The position numbers and the translations under genes are program-made. Below are positions 54,273-63,913 of a DNA stretch of 64,000 bases, piece by piece. The stretch is taken from assembly GCF_014284255.1 (NCBI RefSeq), contig NZ_JACOFV010000006.1, forward strand, positions 162,689 to 226,688. The letters run 5' to 3'. The notes under the pieces were generated by a model. That model saw nothing but the letters and a program-made list of their open reading frames with translations, searched no databases and was not told the origin of the DNA. Every line of letters begins with the position of its first letter. The first letter of the stretch is position 1. This stretch comes from Cognatundibacterium jejuense (lineage in GTDB: Bacteria; Pseudomonadota; Gammaproteobacteria; Burkholderiales; Burkholderiaceae_D).

Positions 54273-54796
54273 CTGCGGTTTGCCTCTTTGCGAGCGATTT
54301 CGCGCTCTTCTTTGATCATTTTGGTTTTGATGCGATTGCGCTTCAGTGGCGACAGATATTCGACAAATACTTTACCGAGTAAATGATCCATTTCATGCTG
54401 GATGCAGACCGCAAGCAGACCATCGGCATGGATTTCAAATGGATTGCCATTCGCATCGAGCGCCTTAACTTTGACTTCAGCCGGGCGTTCTACACCATCG
54501 TAGACGCCAGGAACGGACAAGCAGCCTTCATCGTAGACTTTCTTTTCCGCACTGGCCCAAGTGATTTCAGGGTTAATAAAAACTTGTAACTGATCGTTCG
54601 TTTCTGACGTGTCAATCACGACCAGTTGTTCATGGACATCTACCTGGGACGCAGCCAAACCGACACCGGGTGCGTCGTACATAGTTTCCGCCATATCGGC
54701 GATGAGTTTTTGTAAATTTTCATCAAAAACAGTAACCGGTTTTGCCTTTTTATGAAGGCGCGGATCGGGATAACGCAATATATTTAATATGGACAT
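54269..54796 (-). CDS. def: Peptide deformylase
   Basis: 175 residues from the ATG at 54796; a TTG ten codons upstream is rejected because the canonical Def N-terminus is [14 protein letters not shown]. The three motifs are complete: GVGLAASQV (GxGLAAxQ), EGCLSVPG with the metal Cys, and QHEMDHL (HExxH). It removes the formyl group from nascent proteins and is cotranscribed with fmt. It is divergent from the LysM gene. Confidence 0.96.
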   Translation of the reverse strand: MSILNILRYPDPRLHKKAKPVTVFDENLQKLIADMAETMYDAPGVGLAASQVDVHEQLVVIDTSETNDQLQVFINPEITWASAEKKVYDEGCLSVPGVYDGVERPAEVKVKALDANGNPFEIHADGLLAVCIQHEMDHLLGKVFVEYLSPLKRNRIKTKMIKEEREIARKEANRR

Positions 54797-54955
54797 AAGA
54801 CTTTTCACAACAAGCCGATGAGGCAATTGCGTAGTTTTTCTTGCTAGTTCAAGGATTTATGGGCAGAATTTGATCCAATTTGGCAAGTTTTGCAAGCGTT
54901 TGCCTGCATGCGAGCCAGTTTGCTGTTTTGCAGCATTTTGTATCGGATAATGTAC

Positions 54956-56074
54956 ATGAAAAAGTTTAGCACAATCACCGCCATCCTCGTTGCTGGTATT
55001 TCATTTGCACCTGGAGTTTCGTTTGCGACCCCCGCTGATGCCAGCATAGCGCAGGCACAGGCAGTAGCAAATAGTAGTAAATGTACATTTTTACCAGATG
55101 CGCCGGATAAGCACGAGGTTGTCAAAGGAGACACTTTGTGGGCGATTTCAGCGCAATTTCTGAAAAATCCGTGGTGCTGGCCGCAAGTCTGGGGAATGAA
55201 CAAAGAAGATATTCGCAATCCGCATTGGATTTATCCTGGTCAGATTGTGTATTTCGATCGCGTCAATCAACGTTTGCGACTTGGTAATGTGTCTGGTACC
55301 AATGGTGCTGGTGGGGGCGTCCCTAGTGTGAAGTGGACACCGCATTCGCGCGTAGAGGGGTTGGGTGTCGATGCAATTCCGTCTATTCCTTCATCCGTGA
55401 TTGAGCCATTCTTGTCGCAGCCACTGATTGTTGAACGTACTACGTTGGACAGAACGCCGCGTATTGTTTCTGCCAGTGAAAGCAGAGTCAATCTTGGTCA
55501 GGGTGAGAAAGCCTATGTGCGTGGTGATTTGGATGGCGGTACCTCATTTCAGGTGTTTCGCCCTGGTGTAGCATTGAAAGATCCGGAAACTCAAGTCGTG
55601 ATCGGTTACGAGGCTGCGTTTGTCGGTACCTTGAAATTGGATCGTGAAGCGGGCGACGAAGGCGATGTTCACACTTTCATCGTCGTCAATTCCAAAGAAG
55701 AAATGTCGGCTGGTGATCGGTTGTTACCATTGCCGCCAACGCCAATTTTGAGCTATGTACCACATCCGCCTTCAGATGATTTGAGAGCACGCATCGTCAG
55801 CGTGTATGGCGGCGTGTCGGTGGCAGGTCAAAATCAGATTGTGACGATTAACCGAGGTAGTGAGAGTGGCGTTGATGTCGGTACTGTCATGGCCTTAGAA
55901 CGCCACGGCGCCACCATTCGAGACCGAACTGATGACAATCGTGAGGTGAAATTGCCAGATGAACTATATGGCAATGTGTTTATTTTCCGCGTTTTTGACA
56001 ATATTTCTTATGGCTTGGTCATGCAGGTCAGAGATTTTGTTAAGGTTGGTGACGTGGCGCGGTCTCCGCAATAA
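54956..56074 (+). CDS. Exported LysM-domain protein
   Basis: 372 residues with a signal peptide (MKKFSTITAILVAGISFAPGVSFA, cleavage after FA). The LysM domain follows (HEVVKGDTLWAISAQFLKNPWCWPQVWGMNKEDIRNPHWIYPGQIVYF, residues ~52-98; shown here as motif positions 52-70, VVKGDTLWAIS, and IYPGQ). The rest (~100-370) is beta-rich with GDVHTFIVVNS and GTVMALE motifs. Such proteins sit between def and dprA in many Burkholderiales. A role in peptidoglycan binding is clear; the rest is unknown. Confidence 0.9.
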   Translation: MKKFSTITAILVAGISFAPGVSFATPADASIAQAQAVANSSKCTFLPDAPDKHEVVKGDTLWAISAQFLKNPWCWPQVWGMNKEDIRNPHWIYPGQIVYFDRVNQRLRLGNVSGTNGAGGGVPSVKWTPHSRVEGLGVDAIPSIPSSVIEPFLSQPLIVERTTLDRTPRIVSASESRVNLGQGEKAYVRGDLDGGTSFQVFRPGVALKDPETQVVIGYEAAFVGTLKLDREAGDEGDVHTFIVVNSKEEMSAGDRLLPLPPTPILSYVPHPPSDDLRARIVSVYGGVSVAGQNQIVTINRGSESGVDVGTVMALERHGATIRDRTDDNREVKLPDELYGNVFIFRVFDNISYGLVMQVRDFVKVGDVARSPQ

Positions 56075-56109
56075 CAGCCGCGCTGTGCATTACATAATAG
56101 GATGTTAAT

Positions 56110-57231
56110 TTGTATCCGGACTTCTCCCCCTGGTTGCGACTGGAGCAAACACCAGGGGTTGGTTCGGGAACAGCGCGGAAGTTATTGACCGCATTTGGTC
56201 TGCCTGAACAGATATTTGCATGCAGCTACGAACAACTGGCTGCCGAAGTTGGCCCCAGAATTGCTAAAGCGTTACTTCAACCCCCTTCCTCCGCCTTGTT
56301 GGCGCTGACAGAAAAAACGTACGAGTGGTGTCAACAAGCTAATAATTATGTGTTGACGCTCGCTGATAGCAACTATCCATCAGCGCTGTTGGAAATCCCT
56401 GACCCTCCGGTCGTGTTGTATGTCAAAGGCCGCCTTGATTTACTGTCATCGCCGGGAATTGGGGTGGTTGGTAGTCGTCATGCAACCGCGCAGGGCATAC
56501 GCAATGCAGAGTTGTTTTCAGAAACTCTCAGTCAAGCCGGACTGACCATTTCCTCTGGGTTGGCTGCTGGCATCGATGCTGCTGCTCATCAGGGTGCATT
56601 GCGCGGCATGGCTTCTACGGTTGCGGTGATAGGTACTGGCGCTGATATTGTTTATCCTGCCAGAAATCGCGAGCTTGCCCATGCTATAGCTGAATTAGGT
56701 TGCATAGTAAGTGAATACTCACTTGGTGCGCCCGCGGTGGCGTCCAATTTTCCCCGCCGCAACCGCATTATTTCCGGTCTGGCACTTGGTGTGCTGGTTA
56801 TTGAGGCTGCGGCACAATCAGGCTCTTTGATCACGGCACGCATGGCAGTTGAACAAGGGCGTGAAGTATTCGCGATCCCCGGTTCTATCCATTCACCCTT
56901 GGCAAAAGGTTGCCATCAACTCATTAAGCAAGGGGCAAAATTAGTTGAGTCTGCACAAGATATTGTAGAAGAACTGAAATTCTCACTACCCAGGCTTAAA
57001 CTACCTAGGCTTAAAGATCTTTCCGGAATAACGCCTGAAAGTGAGTTGTCGCATGCAAACATTCCCACCTCGGGTTTATTAGCAAATATTGCATTCGATC
57101 CGACACCAATGGATACGCTGGCGCTGGTAAGTGGTTTAGATATGGGATGTTTGAATGCTCAACTATTAAACCTGGAATTAGATGGGCAAATTGAAGCGTT
57201 ACCTGGTGGACTTTATCGTCGCCTGGCATGA
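56110..57231 (+). CDS. dprA: DNA-processing protein DprA
   Basis: 373 residues. N-terminal SAM-like domain (TPGVGSGTARKLLTAFG), central Rossmann domain (VGSRHATAQGIRNAELFSETL; SSGLAAGIDAAAHQGAL; FPRRNRIISGLALGVLVIEAA; SGSLITARMAVEQGREVFAIPG) and C-terminal winged-helix (LVSGLDMGCLNAQLLNLELDGQIEALPGGLYRRL, first part). DprA loads RecA on incoming single-stranded DNA during transformation. The start is a TTG with AGGA at 8 bases, an unusual but supported choice. LPRLKLPRLKDL shows a small local duplication in the linker. Confidence 0.95.
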   Translation: MYPDFSPWLRLEQTPGVGSGTARKLLTAFGLPEQIFACSYEQLAAEVGPRIAKALLQPPSSALLALTEKTYEWCQQANNYVLTLADSNYPSALLEIPDPPVVLYVKGRLDLLSSPGIGVVGSRHATAQGIRNAELFSETLSQAGLTISSGLAAGIDAAAHQGALRGMASTVAVIGTGADIVYPARNRELAHAIAELGCIVSEYSLGAPAVASNFPRRNRIISGLALGVLVIEAAAQSGSLITARMAVEQGREVFAIPGSIHSPLAKGCHQLIKQGAKLVESAQDIVEELKFSLPRLKLPRLKDLSGITPESELSHANIPTSGLLANIAFDPTPMDTLALVSGLDMGCLNAQLLNLELDGQIEALPGGLYRRLA

Positions 57232-57469
57232 GTTGGCAAACACGGACTTCCTCAAGAATTGTACTTTATTTGTTGCTGAACTTCGATCTCGGGCTGTTGC
57301 ATAAGTTCGCCCTGATGATAGGAGGTATTTTTTAATATTTTAATGATCACGATAATTGCCTGTATGTATGCGAGCATACTCGGTGAGGGCATATATAATT
57401 GCAGAAAACTCTGTCGTAATCGCACGTAAAGGACTTGTCCGAAACCTCAGCAACAGATACAGTAGTGCC

Positions 57470-57934
57470 ATGTTTGATATTCTTGTTTACCTCTACGAAA
57501 CTTATTACCGTCCTGACGCATGTCCGGACACGGCAGCATTAGTGAAAAAATTGTCTGCTGTTGGCTTTCCCGAAGACGAAATTTCTGAAGCGTTAGACTG
57601 GCTCACTGGCTTAGCCATGACGACCGATCAGACTCAACCTGCGCCTAAAAGCTCCACAGGCTTTCGCGTATATGCGCCGATCGAGGTTTCCGCTTTAGGA
57701 ACCCAGGCAATAGGTTTTATTCAATTTCTTGAATCTGCTGGTTTATTGACTTCTCTGCAACGCGAAATTGTTATTGAGCGAGCGTTGGCAGTGAATGAGT
57801 CTCCCTTGCCTTTGGATAAGTTGCGCATCATCGTCCTGATGATGTTGTGGAGCCAGGGTGCGGAACCAGATATGTTGATGTTTGATGAATTATTGTTGTC
57901 AGATGACGACAATGCCACCCGCCTTTTGCATTAA
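57470..57934 (+). CDS. smg: Smg family protein (DUF494)
   Basis: 154 residues; E. coli Smg has 157. [33 protein letters not shown] opens exactly as the family does. The upstream in-frame extension (from 57356) is not family-like and is rejected. The gene lies between dprA and topB as in many beta- and gammaproteobacteria. The function is unknown. No strong ribosome site precedes the ATG. Confidence 0.93.
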   Translation: MFDILVYLYETYYRPDACPDTAALVKKLSAVGFPEDEISEALDWLTGLAMTTDQTQPAPKSSTGFRVYAPIEVSALGTQAIGFIQFLESAGLLTSLQREIVIERALAVNESPLPLDKLRIIVLMMLWSQGAEPDMLMFDELLLSDDDNATRLLH

Positions 57935-58103
57935 TCATTTCAATATTCAGAGATTTCTGACAAAAATCGCATATTGATTGCGATTTTTAGACTGTCACGC
58001 TTATCATTCCCCGCTAATTTAGGTTAGTCTTACGCTTATTTACGGAAAATGTTGTACATTCGACATTGTTTCCTTGCACAGAACACCATTCGAGAACCCC
58101 GAA

Positions 58104-60689
58104 ATGACAAAAACGCTCATCATTGCCGAAAAACCCTCAGTCGCCGCCGATATTGCGAAAGCCTTGGGAGGTTTCACCAAGCATGATGATTATTTTGAAT
58201 CCGACGATTATGTGCTGTCTTCAGCAGTCGGTCATTTATTAGAAATCACTGTTCCCGAAGAATACGATGTCAAGCGCGGCAAATGGAGCTTTACCCATTT
58301 ACCTATGATCCCGCCCTACTTTGCATTGAACCCGATTGCAAAAACGGAAACGCGCTTAAAAGTACTGACGAAGTTGATTAAACGTAAAGATGTATCCGCA
58401 CTGATCAACGCATGTGACGCGGGTCGCGAAGGAGAATTAATTTTCCGTTTGATCGCTCAGCATGCGAAAGCAAAACAGTCGGTAAAGCGCTTGTGGTTGC
58501 AATCGATGACGCCAGGCGCGATTCGGGACGGGTTTCAGAAATTGCGTAGCGACGACGACATGATGCCTTTGGCAGATGCCGCGCGTTGCCGTTCCGAGTC
58601 TGATTGGCTGATTGGCATTAATGGTACCCGTGCCATGACCGCATTCAACTCCAAAGAAGGCGGTTTCTACCTGACCACGGTTGGACGCGTACAGACGCCA
58701 ACCTTGTCTATCGTGGTTGAACGCGAAGAAAAAATAAAGAAATTCGTATCCCGTGACTTCTGGGAAGTTCGTGCCGAATTTGTCTGTGCGGCCGGTATTT
58801 ATGAAGGTCGCTGGATGGATCAGCAGTTCAAAAAAGACGAACACGATCCAGAGAAAAAAGCCGAACGTCTGTGGAGCAAACTGGCTGCCGACACCATCGT
58901 TGCCGCTTGCCGTGGACGCCAGGGCAATGTGACTGAAGAATCCAAGCCAGCGACACAGATGGCGCCGGGTTTGTTTGATCTGACGAGTTTGCAACGCGAA
59001 GCGAATGCGAAATTTGGTTTCTCAGCAAAAAATACTTTGGGTCTCGCACAGGCGTTGTACGAAAAGCACAAAGTCCTGACTTACCCACGTACCGATTCGC
59101 GCCATTTGCCCGAGGATTATCTGGATACGGTCAAGCAAACCTTGAGTACCATTTCTGAGAACAATAACTACTATCAGTTTGCCAGCCAAATTTTAAAAAG
59201 TAATTGGGTTAAACCGAATAAGCGGATTTTTGATAATACTAAGATCAGTGATCACTTTGCGATTATCCCCACTGGTCAGGCACCGAAAAACTTGTCTGAA
59301 CCTGAACAAAAATTGTACGACCTGGTGACGCGTCGCTTTATGGCAGTGTTCTTCCCGGCCGCAGAATTCCAAGTTACAACCCGTATTACCGAAGTCACAG
59401 GTCATCACTTTAAAACCGAAGGCAAAGTCATGACCAACGCTGGTTGGTTAGCGATTTATGGTAAAGAAGCTCTGGAAGAAAAAGATACCGAAGGTAAAGG
59501 CACCCTGGTTGCCGTTGCGAAGGGTGAAAAAGTATTGGCAGACCAAGTTACATCCCATGGTCTGGTCACAAAACCCCCCGCTCGTTATAGCGAGGCGACT
59601 TTATTGTCGGCAATGGAAGGTGCCGGAAAACTGGTCGATGATGGCGACTTGCGTGATGCAATGGCTGGCAAGGGACTGGGTACGCCGGCGACGCGTGCTG
59701 CGATTATCGAAGGTTTGCTGACCGAAAAATACCTGCTTCGCGAAGGGCGTGAATTGATGCCGACCGCTAAAGCTTTCCAATTGATGACTTTACTGCGCGG
59801 CCTTGGCGTCGACGAACTGACTTCACCAGAGTTGACTGGCGAGTGGGAATACAAACTATCGCAAATGGAAAAAGGCAAAATTAGTCGCGAAGAATTTATG
59901 CGCGAAATTGCCCAAATGACCCAAATTATCGTTAAGCGTGCCAAAGAATACGACAACGACACCATTCCTGGTGACTATGCGACCTTGCACACACCTTGCC
60001 CACATTGTGGTGGCGTGGTGAAAGAAAACTATCGTCGTTTCGCTTGTACCAAGTGCGAATTTTCTATGAGCAAAACCCCAGGCAGCCGCCAATTCGAAGT
60101 GGCTGAAGTTGAAGAGCTCTTGGCAAAACGTGAAATCGGGCCACTGCAAGGCTTCCGCTCTAAAATGGGACGCCCGTTTGCGGCTGTCTTAAAAATTGTG
60201 GCCGATACCGAGCACAATAATTTAAAGCTGGAATTTGATTTTGGTCAGAGTCAGGATGATGGTGAAGACGGTGAAGGCATGGACTTCAGCACCCAAACAT
60301 CACTTGGGCCGTGTCCTAAGTGCGGCAGCGGGGTCTACGAAATGCCACTGAATTATGTATGCGAAAAATCCATGGCTAAGCCAAAAGCTTGCGATTTCCG
60401 CAGTGGTCGTATTATTTTGCAACAAGAAATTTTGCCTGAACAAATGGTGAAATTACTGGTTGATGGCAAAACTGACTTATTGCCAGGCTTCGTTTCTCAG
60501 CGTACCCGTCGTCCTTTTAAAGCCTTCCTGGTCAGAGCAAAAGACGGCAAGGTTAGCTTTGAATTTGAAGAGCGCAAAGCCAAGGCGCCAGCAAAAGCAA
60601 AGTCCAAAGCAGCGGACGCCGGTGATGCTGAGGTGGAAGTTAGCACACCAGTGAAAAAAGTTGCTGCACGCAAAAAGAAAGCTGCATGA
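58104..60689 (+). CDS. topB: DNA topoisomerase III (type IA)
   Basis: 861 residues. The Toprim domain opens TLIIAEKPSVAADIAKAL and has the metal-binding DAGREGE at 105-111. The catalytic Tyr is Tyr327 in TYPRTDSRHLPED. The central gate includes RVQTPTLSIVVEREE. The C-terminal ~250 residues hold two zinc-ribbon-like Cys sets (CPHCGGVV...CTKCEF; CPKCGSGV...CEKS) and topoisomerase C-terminal repeats, making it much longer than E. coli TopB (653). A Lys/Ala-rich tail ends the protein. The longer frame from 58074 adds ten non-family residues. Confidence 0.95.
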   Translation: MTKTLIIAEKPSVAADIAKALGGFTKHDDYFESDDYVLSSAVGHLLEITVPEEYDVKRGKWSFTHLPMIPPYFALNPIAKTETRLKVLTKLIKRKDVSALINACDAGREGELIFRLIAQHAKAKQSVKRLWLQSMTPGAIRDGFQKLRSDDDMMPLADAARCRSESDWLIGINGTRAMTAFNSKEGGFYLTTVGRVQTPTLSIVVEREEKIKKFVSRDFWEVRAEFVCAAGIYEGRWMDQQFKKDEHDPEKKAERLWSKLAADTIVAACRGRQGNVTEESKPATQMAPGLFDLTSLQREANAKFGFSAKNTLGLAQALYEKHKVLTYPRTDSRHLPEDYLDTVKQTLSTISENNNYYQFASQILKSNWVKPNKRIFDNTKISDHFAIIPTGQAPKNLSEPEQKLYDLVTRRFMAVFFPAAEFQVTTRITEVTGHHFKTEGKVMTNAGWLAIYGKEALEEKDTEGKGTLVAVAKGEKVLADQVTSHGLVTKPPARYSEATLLSAMEGAGKLVDDGDLRDAMAGKGLGTPATRAAIIEGLLTEKYLLREGRELMPTAKAFQLMTLLRGLGVDELTSPELTGEWEYKLSQMEKGKISREEFMREIAQMTQIIVKRAKEYDNDTIPGDYATLHTPCPHCGGVVKENYRRFACTKCEFSMSKTPGSRQFEVAEVEELLAKREIGPLQGFRSKMGRPFAAVLKIVADTEHNNLKLEFDFGQSQDDGEDGEGMDFSTQTSLGPCPKCGSGVYEMPLNYVCEKSMAKPKACDFRSGRIILQQEILPEQMVKLLVDGKTDLLPGFVSQRTRRPFKAFLVRAKDGKVSFEFEERKAKAPAKAKSKAADAGDAEVEVSTPVKKVAARKKKAA

Positions 60690-60713
60690 GTCGGATTTTT
60701 TAGCCAGAAACTT

Positions 60714-60745
60714 GCCTTAGTTTACATAAAGTTGCAAACTAAGGC
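60714..60745 (+). terminator. 10-bp hairpin after topB
   Basis: GCCTTAGTTT (60714-60723) and AAACTAAGGC (60736-60745) are exact complements, 25 bases past the topB stop. The following sequence (TGGCATTCTGTATATTGT) is weakly T-rich. It may be a weak terminator or a leader element of the next gene. Confidence 0.5.
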
Positions 60746-60791
60746 TGGCATTCTGTATATTGTATGAAGTAATTTATGCAATAGGATCAGT

Positions 60792-63365
60792 ATGCAGCCG
60801 AAGGAACTATTAACACGTACCCGTTCAGAATTTTTCACGACGTTTCAAAATGCGATCCAACATATCGTAGCACCTGCTATTGAGACCATGTTTGCTAAGG
60901 CGAATTCTTGCAATTCGCCCTCAGAGCAAACCGAAATTTTCCGCGCTCGTGCAGCGCTGCAAGAACATCGTGAAATGCTGGCGCAACAATTGAGCCTGAA
61001 TTTGGATCAGTTGCTCGACCGAAGCTTAGAAACAACTTACCAAAATTTCCGTCCATCTTCCTCTGCGCTTTCTTTGTCGCTCGATAATATCGGTTTGCTT
61101 GATTCATCGACTTTTGAAAGCTCCCTGCGCTTTAATAACATAACCCAACTCTTCCGCGATGCCGCTGGGCAGGAATTGGTTGATTTGAATATCCGTCTGG
61201 CAGTTCTGTTCGGGCAAGACGATATCTGTGAGCGGGAAAATCCTTTCCGCCCTTACCTGATCGCGCGTTGTATATCACTATCGGTTGAGGCATTAAAATT
61301 GCCACCAGAACAGACGGCGATATTGATCACCCAGATCGGTGAAACACTCAGTAGCAATGTTCTTGAAATGTACCAACGTGCAAATGCTAATTTGGCAGAA
61401 CAAGGAATTAGCGCGCAATTAGTATTGAAGATAAACAAAACCCCAGAAAGCTTGCCCTCACGTTCAAATGTTTCTTCAGTGTTTGCCGATACACAGCAAC
61501 ATCATTTGGGTGTTGGTCGTCCTGTTCAGAAAGAATTTTCCGCGCCTGCTCCTTTTCGGGGCGCGGCACAAGATGAATTCCCTGAACTGATGACCAAACC
61601 AGCCATCAACATAGAACAATTATTTCTCGCAGTACGTGGTCGTGCAGGATTCTCCAAAGCACCTCAAGATCAGATTGTGCTGAGTGAACATGAATCACAT
61701 TCATTAGGGTGGTTGGAGGGCGGTGCTGGTCTTGGTGACATGTTACGCATTGCTTTCGGCGCTGAAGAAGACTTAAGCTGGGAGAGTAAATCCAGAACAC
61801 GGCCACCTATACAAACTTCAAATTTGCGGGGAAGTTCTGGTAGCCAGAATTTATCAGTAGTGCGTCAATTGGTGCATCAATTGCAGGTCGCACATGAAAC
61901 GACGATCTCCGCAGGGGGCGGAGCCGCTGCGGTTACAAAATTTTCTTTTGCAGGATTAGATTTTCCAGCAATTGTTGGTCAAATGCATAAATTGCTGACA
62001 CCGCCGATAGCGAAAATGTTGAACGAGCATGGCGAAGTCAGAAATCTGATCCACGAGCAGCGCGAAGTATTGTTTCAGTTGGCGCGGTCTACTGCGGAGC
62101 AAATGAGCATCGATGTCGTGGCAATGGTATTTGAGTCGATCTTGTTTGATTCCGTGTTGCCCATCAATTTGCGTGTGCAGATTGGGCGCTTGCAATTTTT
62201 GCTTTTGCAGTTAGCGCTCTCTGATCAAGAATTTTTGAGTGGTAAGCATCATCCTGCCAGAGTGTTACTCAATCGTATTGCGACTGTTGCTTTGGGTGTG
62301 CAATATGTGGAATCCAGCGCAGAGCAGTTTGAGCAAGAATTCGGACGTATCTTCAAAACTCTGGGCAAGCACGATTGTGAAATTCCAGGTCTGTTTGAAA
62401 GAATTTTGAATCGCTTTGACACCTTCGTCATGCGCGAGTTACGCATACAAGACAAAGTAATCAGACGCACTGTCAAATCAATAGAAGAAGCGCAGATACG
62501 ATATAGCCAATTTGAACAGACTTCACGTACACTGAAAGCAGCTTTGGCAGTAATGAACTTGCCACCACAATTTTTAGCCTTTCTTGAGAATGAATGGGTG
62601 CGGGCGATCAATCTGGCAGATCGCAGAGAACCAGAGTTGGCACAGCGCTTCAGAAAATTTGTGCCCGAAGTAATCTGGAGTATTCGTCCAAAGCGGAGTA
62701 ATGAAGAGCGTCAGCAGTTTTCGGTTTTGTTACAGCCAATGCTGGAAAGTCTGCGCTTTGGCATGGACATGCTCGGATGGGGGCAGTTTAAACAAAATGC
62801 TTTATTGAATTGGCTCAATGATGCACATGGGCGCGCGTTGAAACCAGGGGACGAAGCCGTTTCAGATTTGTCACTGGAAAAAATGTATGCGATTTTTGAC
62901 GAGTTTGTAAATCAACCGCCAGTCGTCATTTCTGAAATTGCCACAGAAGACAAATCTCCGGAAATGCAGAAATATTTATTAAATATTCTGGAAGAACTCG
63001 GATTGACCGTCACGATGCTCGATGCAGATAGGGTTGGCCTTCGAGAGTCAAACGATGGAATGATACGCCTCGGCAAGCCTGCGCGCGCCGTCGACACGCA
63101 AGAGTTGCGTTCCCGACTTATTAGTGGTGTCCCAATTGAAATGAATCTGGACGGTATCTTTTACCGGGGCTGCGTACATTGGGTCAGCCCAGGTACTAAT
63201 AGCATGGTACTTAGTTTTAAATCACATGAAGCACCGGCCGTTATTTCAATAGATGGCTTCTGCCAGCATTTGACCCACGGCACCGCACGCATGGTCGAAA
63301 GCGCGAGTTTATTCGACCGTGCGATTGCATCTGTATTAAAGTCCGCGGACGCGCTTGACCGTTAG
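60792..63365 (+). CDS. DUF1631 family protein
   Basis: 857 residues, the family's usual size. The protein is largely helical. Diagnostic phrases are FRDAAGQELVDLNIRLAVLFGQDD, PLSPRTIA-like ENPFRPYLIARCISLSVEAL, and ELLPRLVWSI-like FVPEVIWSIRPKRSNEER. The C-terminus (~745-850) includes a PilZ-like beta region (ISGVPIEMNLDGIFYRGCVHWVSPG). DUF1631 is restricted mostly to beta/gammaproteobacteria, and old annotations call it 'thymidine phosphorylase' without basis. The function is unknown. An AGGATCAG lies before the ATG. Confidence 0.87.
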   Translation: MQPKELLTRTRSEFFTTFQNAIQHIVAPAIETMFAKANSCNSPSEQTEIFRARAALQEHREMLAQQLSLNLDQLLDRSLETTYQNFRPSSSALSLSLDNIGLLDSSTFESSLRFNNITQLFRDAAGQELVDLNIRLAVLFGQDDICERENPFRPYLIARCISLSVEALKLPPEQTAILITQIGETLSSNVLEMYQRANANLAEQGISAQLVLKINKTPESLPSRSNVSSVFADTQQHHLGVGRPVQKEFSAPAPFRGAAQDEFPELMTKPAINIEQLFLAVRGRAGFSKAPQDQIVLSEHESHSLGWLEGGAGLGDMLRIAFGAEEDLSWESKSRTRPPIQTSNLRGSSGSQNLSVVRQLVHQLQVAHETTISAGGGAAAVTKFSFAGLDFPAIVGQMHKLLTPPIAKMLNEHGEVRNLIHEQREVLFQLARSTAEQMSIDVVAMVFESILFDSVLPINLRVQIGRLQFLLLQLALSDQEFLSGKHHPARVLLNRIATVALGVQYVESSAEQFEQEFGRIFKTLGKHDCEIPGLFERILNRFDTFVMRELRIQDKVIRRTVKSIEEAQIRYSQFEQTSRTLKAALAVMNLPPQFLAFLENEWVRAINLADRREPELAQRFRKFVPEVIWSIRPKRSNEERQQFSVLLQPMLESLRFGMDMLGWGQFKQNALLNWLNDAHGRALKPGDEAVSDLSLEKMYAIFDEFVNQPPVVISEIATEDKSPEMQKYLLNILEELGLTVTMLDADRVGLRESNDGMIRLGKPARAVDTQELRSRLISGVPIEMNLDGIFYRGCVHWVSPGTNSMVLSFKSHEAPAVISIDGFCQHLTHGTARMVESASLFDRAIASVLKSADALDR

Positions 63366-63412
63366 TCATATTCCCCGGTTCAAATTCAGTGTAAATAATT
63401 TACGTTACTCCC

Positions 63413-63442
63413 TTGCTTTTAAGGGGCGAACTTTGCTATAGT
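63413..63442 (+). promoter_or_regulatory. Upstream candidate promoter of the rRNA operon
   Basis: TTGCTT (63413-63418), an 18-base spacer and TATAGT (63437-63442). The -10 is embedded in GGCGAAC-N9-GTTCGCC, an inverted repeat (63425-63447). GCCTCCCG / CGGGAGGC (63445-63452, 63459-63466) forms an 8-bp hairpin directly at the expected start. It is weaker than the downstream promoter. Confidence 0.5.
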
Positions 63443-63578
63443 TCGCCTCCCGCTAAAACGGGAGGCAAGAAGAAAGCAGCAGCCAGCAACTCCGGCGGTT
63501 TGATTTGATGAAGTTGACGCGAAAGCGACAACATCTGCATAAGATGCATCGAAACAAACAGCAAAAGCAATCAGGGAG

Positions 63579-63607
63579 TTGACAGGGTAAATAAAGTGCT
63601 GCATAAT
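63579..63607 (+). promoter_or_regulatory. Main rRNA promoter
   Basis: TTGACA (63579-63584), a 17-base spacer and CATAAT (63602-63607), followed by a GC/CT-rich discriminator. It matches the strong rRNA promoters of Burkholderiales and would start transcription about 300 bases before the 16S gene. Confidence 0.8.
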
Positions 63608-63698
63608 CTCGCTTCTCTGCTGCAAACGAACACAACGCTTCGTTGCTAAATCAGGTAAAAATACTTCGGTTTGAGCGGAAAAGAATTTAAACCATTCG

Positions 63699-63710
63699 GT
63701 TCTTTAACAA
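63699..63710 (+). promoter_or_regulatory. BoxA antitermination site in the rRNA leader
   Basis: GTTCTTTAACAA matches the BoxA core (TGCTCTTTAACA) bound by NusB/NusE. It lies in the leader 203 bases upstream of the 16S gene. The rest of the leader, to 63913, carries the expected processing-stem sequence ahead of 16S. Confidence 0.82.
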
Positions 63711-63913
63711 TTAACAGTCAATAAATGTGAGCACTTGATGAAAGCGCACCGATTAGTTTCTAACTGATCGGAATGCTTAAAAAATATCAAATGCTTCACA
63801 AGAAATAAATAATAGGAAAGTCGTTCAGAAATGAATGACGGAACTGTCAGTATTTTGAGTGAGCGACCTGTCTGCAAGGACAGGGTTCAGAAATGAACAC
63901 AAAAACAGAGATT

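Noticed and set aside
57366..57379. Palindrome GTATGC-GA-GCATAC upstream of smg
   Set aside because: Short and isolated; could be an operator but nothing else supports it.
58437..58994. 185-codon frame antisense to topB
   Set aside because: Lies entirely within conserved topoisomerase coding sequence and shows no protein-like features.
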